A DNA stretch of 64,000 nt from Cryptomeria japonica. Lineage: Eukaryota; Streptophyta; Pinopsida; Cupressales; Cupressaceae. Under the pieces are notes generated by a model. That model did not search any database. It was not told the DNA's origin and saw only the letters and a list, made by a program, of their open reading frames with translations. The DNA is taken from contig NC_081406.1 in assembly GCF_030272615.1 (NCBI RefSeq), forward strand, positions 267,023,692-267,087,691, in the 5' to 3' direction. The position numbers and the translations under genes were made by a program. Below are positions 61,818-64,000 of this stretch, piece by piece (positions within the stretch are counted from its first letter, which is position 1; every line of letters begins with the position of its first letter).

Positions 61818-61917
61818 TTGTTGACCTGCAAAAAAGCAAAAGATGATTAAGTATACATAATATATTCATTCTAACATAGCATCTATTACCTTAAATCATC
61901 AACAAGAAGGCATTAGG

Positions 61918-62400
61918 ATTAATTTCGCTCTGGACCCTCTCCAAGGACAAGACCTATAATGAGATTTTCGCTCTGAGAGGGTTAGAAGCGAAATTTGCTT
62001 CTTAGACTCCATTCACACTCAACTTGCGTTGGACTTGGCTTTTGGGTCCTTCCTTCATCTCAATCAAGTCCATTTACCTTCAAAGTGAGGTCCACTCAAT
62101 GCTTTTAATGACAAATTAGGCCTTTCTAATGATTTCGCTCTGGACCCTTTGGAAGGGTCAAGAGCAGGATTGATGTTTTAGGCTCAATTTCCTCATCCCA
62201 TCACGTTCCAACTTGCTCACAAGGCATAGATAGGTCATTGGTCATTCAGTCAAGGCGTAGGAGCAAGCTTTTGATCTAAGCTAGGACCAAGAGAGGATTT
62301 TTAGGAGAATTCACTCTGGACCCTTTGGAAGGGTCAGGAGTGAATTTGACAATCTAGCTCAAATTCCCCACTCAACTCCCAAGCTTTCAAGTCTAGGTTT
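61918..62400. repeat. Diverged tandem array in the outer LTR (cgctctggaccc units)
   Basis: Units of about 65-180 bp share ttcgctctggaccctttgga and end with the complementary agggtc...gagc(g)aaatt: about 61923, 61963, 62130 and 62308. Each forms a hairpin around ccctttggaaggg or a variant. The array occupies the 3' part of the LTR, as does the sequence-unrelated array in the inner LTR. Confidence 0.65.
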
Positions 62401-62875
62401 GGTCATTAGGGATTTTCTAAGGATAAAAAGGTCAATTTTATACCAATCAATGCCTAGAGTACAAGAACTTGATCTTTCATCAACTGGACCAATCTCAAAC
62501 CCTCAAAGGAAAAAATCCTTCAGGATACTTGCTCACATACCTCCATTCATCTCCTTAACTAAATGACCTAGGTCTTAAAGAGAAAGACTCCTAACATGAT
62601 ACAATGACTTCCTCAAACTCAATCAAGACTCAACCCTAGAAGTAAGACCCGGGCCTAACCAAGAGGAAACTTTCAACAGAGACCCTGACCTGGACCACCT
62701 ACTGACCCACTTCAACTGAAGCAAACCATCCTATCCTAATGAGCCCTCTAGCGACCCTTCAATGCAAAGACTAATAGCCAAGAACCTAAAAGACTAAGCC
62801 AAGAAAACTAACCCTAGAAAGCAAAAAGTAGGGGTCCCCATTTGCAATGGGGCGATGTGTGAATACGTCACAACA

Positions 62876-63161
62876 GGTCTGCAAGTCTGGATTCTGCTGC
62901 TACTTCTTTTAGTTTATGTAGGATGGTTTCCATGGGTGTCGACTTTGGTCTGCAGTTCCACATTCCAAATCTTTTCAAAATATCAATGGTGTATTTCCCT
63001 TGATTTAGAAAAATACCTTCAGGTTTCTGCCAAACTTCCAATCCAAGGAAGTAGTGTAGACTGCCCAAGTCTTTCATATCAAATTTTGATGCCACGCCCT
63101 TCTTACATTGAACAATGAGGTGATCTTCTCCTGTAATTAGCAGATCATCAACATATAGAAT
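62876..63161 (-). pseudogene. copia reverse transcriptase, C-terminal portion
   Basis: Reads DDLLITGEDHLIVQC, ASKFDMKDLGSLHYFLGLEV, KPEGIFLNQGKYTIDILKRF and STPMETILHKLKEVAAESRL, up to the ggtct insertion site. The YVDD catalytic box is split from its upstream sequence by the TRIM but would be complete without it. Confidence 0.88.
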
Positions 63162-63172
63162 TGTTGAGACAT

Positions 63173-63243
63173 GAACCAGCTAGGACTCGAACCTAGGACC
63201 TTCCATACGCTGCTGGAGTGCTCTACCACTGAGCTACTGGCCC
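63173..63243 (-). other. tRNA-like sequence in TRIM left LTR
   Basis: On the minus strand it has GGGCCAG / CTGGTTC acceptor arms, D arm GCTC-AGTGGTA-GAGC, T arm CTAGG-TTCGAGT-CCTAG, and box A (TAGCTCAGTGGTAGAGCA) and box B (GGTTCGAGTCC) of an internal Pol III promoter. The anticodon loop has one extra base (GCAGCGTA). It lacks a separate gene context, so it is a tRNA-derived LTR module. Confidence 0.85.
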
Positions 63244-63371
63244 CTCTTGGACCAGTCCATCGTCGGTCCGGGTGTGGCTTATTTCCAACACCAACACCCC
63301 CCCTTAAGCCACACCTCTCGTGTGCTTGGGGCTCCTAGCCTGGACCTGGCTCTGATACCATGTTGAGACAT

Positions 63372-63441
63372 GGACCAGCTAGGACTCGAACCTAGGAGCT
63401 TCCAACGCTGCTGGAGTGCTCTACCACTGAGCTACTGGCCC
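63372..63441 (-). other. tRNA-like sequence in TRIM right LTR
   Basis: 70-nt cloverleaf: 7-bp acceptor stem (GGGCCAG / CTGGTCC, one G-U), 4-bp D stem, 5-bp anticodon stem with one mismatch (CTCCA / TGGAA), 7-nt loop GCAGCGT giving AGC at the anticodon positions but C instead of U at position 33, a 4-nt variable loop and a 5-bp T stem with TTCGAGT loop. An Ala-like origin is inference. Confidence 0.85.
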
Positions 63442-63499
63442 CTCTTGGACCAGTCCATCGTCAGTCCGGGTGTGGCTTATTTCCAACACCAACAAGAAT

Positions 63500-64000
63500 A
63501 AGTATCAACAAATCACCATTAATTACTTTAAAGTAAAGATTTGGATCTGCATCATTCTTGGAGAATCCTAGACCCAACAAATAGCTGTCGATCCTCTCAT
63601 ACCAAGCTCGGGGAGCCTGTTTAAGTCCATATAAAGCTTTCTTCAGTTTGCACACATGTGAAACTTCATTATGAATCACAAAACCTTCAGGTTGGTCTAG
63701 ATAGACTTCTTCCTCAATAGTCCCATTTAAGAATGCAGTTTTCACATCCATCTTATGGATCTTCCATCCTTTAGCAGCTGCAATACCTATGACTACTCTA
63801 ACGGAGGTATATCGGGCAACAGGTGCAAATGTCTCTTCATAATCAATACCTTCCTTCTATGAGAATCCTCTGGTGACAAAACGTGCTTTATGTTTCTCTA
63901 TACTATCATCTGCAGCATGTTTAATTTTGAAAAGCCACTTGGACGAGACAACAAATTTCTCTTTTGGTCTAGGAACTATGTCCCAAACATCATTCTTTAG
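63500..64000 (-). pseudogene. copia reverse transcriptase, N-terminal portion (runs off the window)
   Basis: Entering from the right edge it reads WDIVPRPKEKFVVSSKWLFK-type sequence, KARFVTRGF, EIDYEETFAPVARYTSVRVV, then [60 protein letters not shown] and DADPNLYFKVINGDLLILIL, stopping at the TRIM. One stop is visible (near 63859). The rest of pol lies beyond 64000. Confidence 0.88.

Larger units (their letters stand above)
56918..62875 (+). mobile_element. Solo-type LTR (outer), TSD GGTCT, containing an inverted relative
   Basis: The left end is tgttgatgtg (56918) and the right end acgtcacaaca (62875), flanked by exact ggtct at 56913-56917 and 62876-62880. The excised order restores the copia reverse transcriptase frame (ADP-TLYRQ). 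Without the inner insertion the LTR is about 2.56 kb. No gag-pol sequence is present. It could be a solo LTR or a non-coding LARD-like element. Confidence 0.85.
63162..63494 (-). mobile_element. Complete 333-bp TRIM with tRNA-like sequence in each LTR
   Basis: Two direct LTRs (63162-63296, 135 bp; 63361-63494, 134 bp) flank only 64 bp. On the minus strand the primer-binding site TGGTATCAGAGCCAGGTCC follows the 5' LTR (right copy) directly, and a polypurine tract (aaggggggg) precedes the 3' LTR. The exact TSD agaat occurs at 63157-63161 and 63495-63499. No coding capacity exists. The element sits within the YVDD motif of the copia reverse transcriptase, in the same orientation. Confidence 0.93.
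54978..64000 (-). mobile_element. copia element (3' part in window) interrupted by two insertions
   Basis: The 3' LTR (54978-55721) is followed by the polypurine tract (AAGAGGGAC on the minus strand), an untranslated hairpin region, RNase H (56254-56917) and reverse transcriptase (62876 to past 64000). The coding sequence is split at 56917/62876 by an LTR insertion with TSD ggtct and at 63161/63495 by a TRIM with TSD agaat. Integrase, gag and the 5' LTR lie beyond the right edge. Confidence 0.88.

Noticed and set aside
58424-62875. A single 4.45-kb DNA transposon with ~50-bp TIRs (tgttgtgacgt ends)
   Set aside because: The terminal sequences are explained by two oppositely oriented LTRs of one family; the two TSDs match 56918-62875 and 58424-61817, not 58424-62875.
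63173-63441. Two ordinary tRNA genes in tandem
   Set aside because: Both lie inside direct LTRs with PBS, polypurine tract and TSD; C33 and a stem mismatch also argue against a normal functional tRNA.

Overview
The window looks like nuclear DNA of a large-genome seed plant, most probably a conifer. This rests on nested Ty1/copia elements with 1-1.5 kb LTRs, a plant-type LINE with DUF4283-like and RNase H domains, and the 3' end of an acyl-CoA dehydrogenase gene of the plant IBR3 type whose upstream intron is filled with transposons. No bacterial or organellar genes are seen. Nearly all coding sequence is transposon-derived and broken by stops and frameshifts; the only credible host coding sequence is the pair of acyl-CoA dehydrogenase exons at 45656-46104.

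Layout. 1-1550: two tandem copies of a CT-microsatellite unit. 1555-3198 (+): a decayed multi-exon gene starting with a poly-proline run. 4267-12035 (-): a LINE bounded by a 17-bp target-site duplication (TSD), with ORF1, ORF2 and an unusual third ORF. 12690-15155 (-): a decayed DDE-transposase-like gene. 15224-18030 (-): 5'-truncated copia. 18193-25670 (-): copia with both LTRs and TSD ACCTT. 25676-27200: non-coding, ending in a GA tract. 27201-34621 (+): copia with both LTRs. 35153-40620: two copies of an unrecognised repeat-encoded gene (-), preceded on their 5' side by a long series of imperfect hairpins and separated by a copia 5' fragment (37208-38840). 41301-44448 (+): 5'-truncated relative of the LINE third ORF, split by a solo LTR with TSD CAAAC. 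45656-46104 (-): last two exons of the host gene. 46105-64000: apparently intron of that gene, holding a hAT element (48148-52770) that itself contains a solo copia LTR and a 707-bp TIR element with an 8-bp TSD; a Gypsy chromodomain fragment; a copia (54978 to beyond 64000, -) interrupted by an LTR inside an oppositely oriented LTR of the same family, and by a 333-bp TRIM.

The most interesting items are the complete TRIM at 63162-63494, whose LTRs each carry an almost canonical tRNA cloverleaf; serial hairpin arrays in several unrelated elements (36818-40613, 55754-56047, 59300-60430, 61918-62400); a LINE whose three ORFs are joined by an ATGA overlap and a 2-nt gap; and a plant member of a DDE-like family that I associate mainly with animals and oomycetes.

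Limits: boundaries come from reading repeats and TSDs by eye. Families were assigned from motifs, without database searches.
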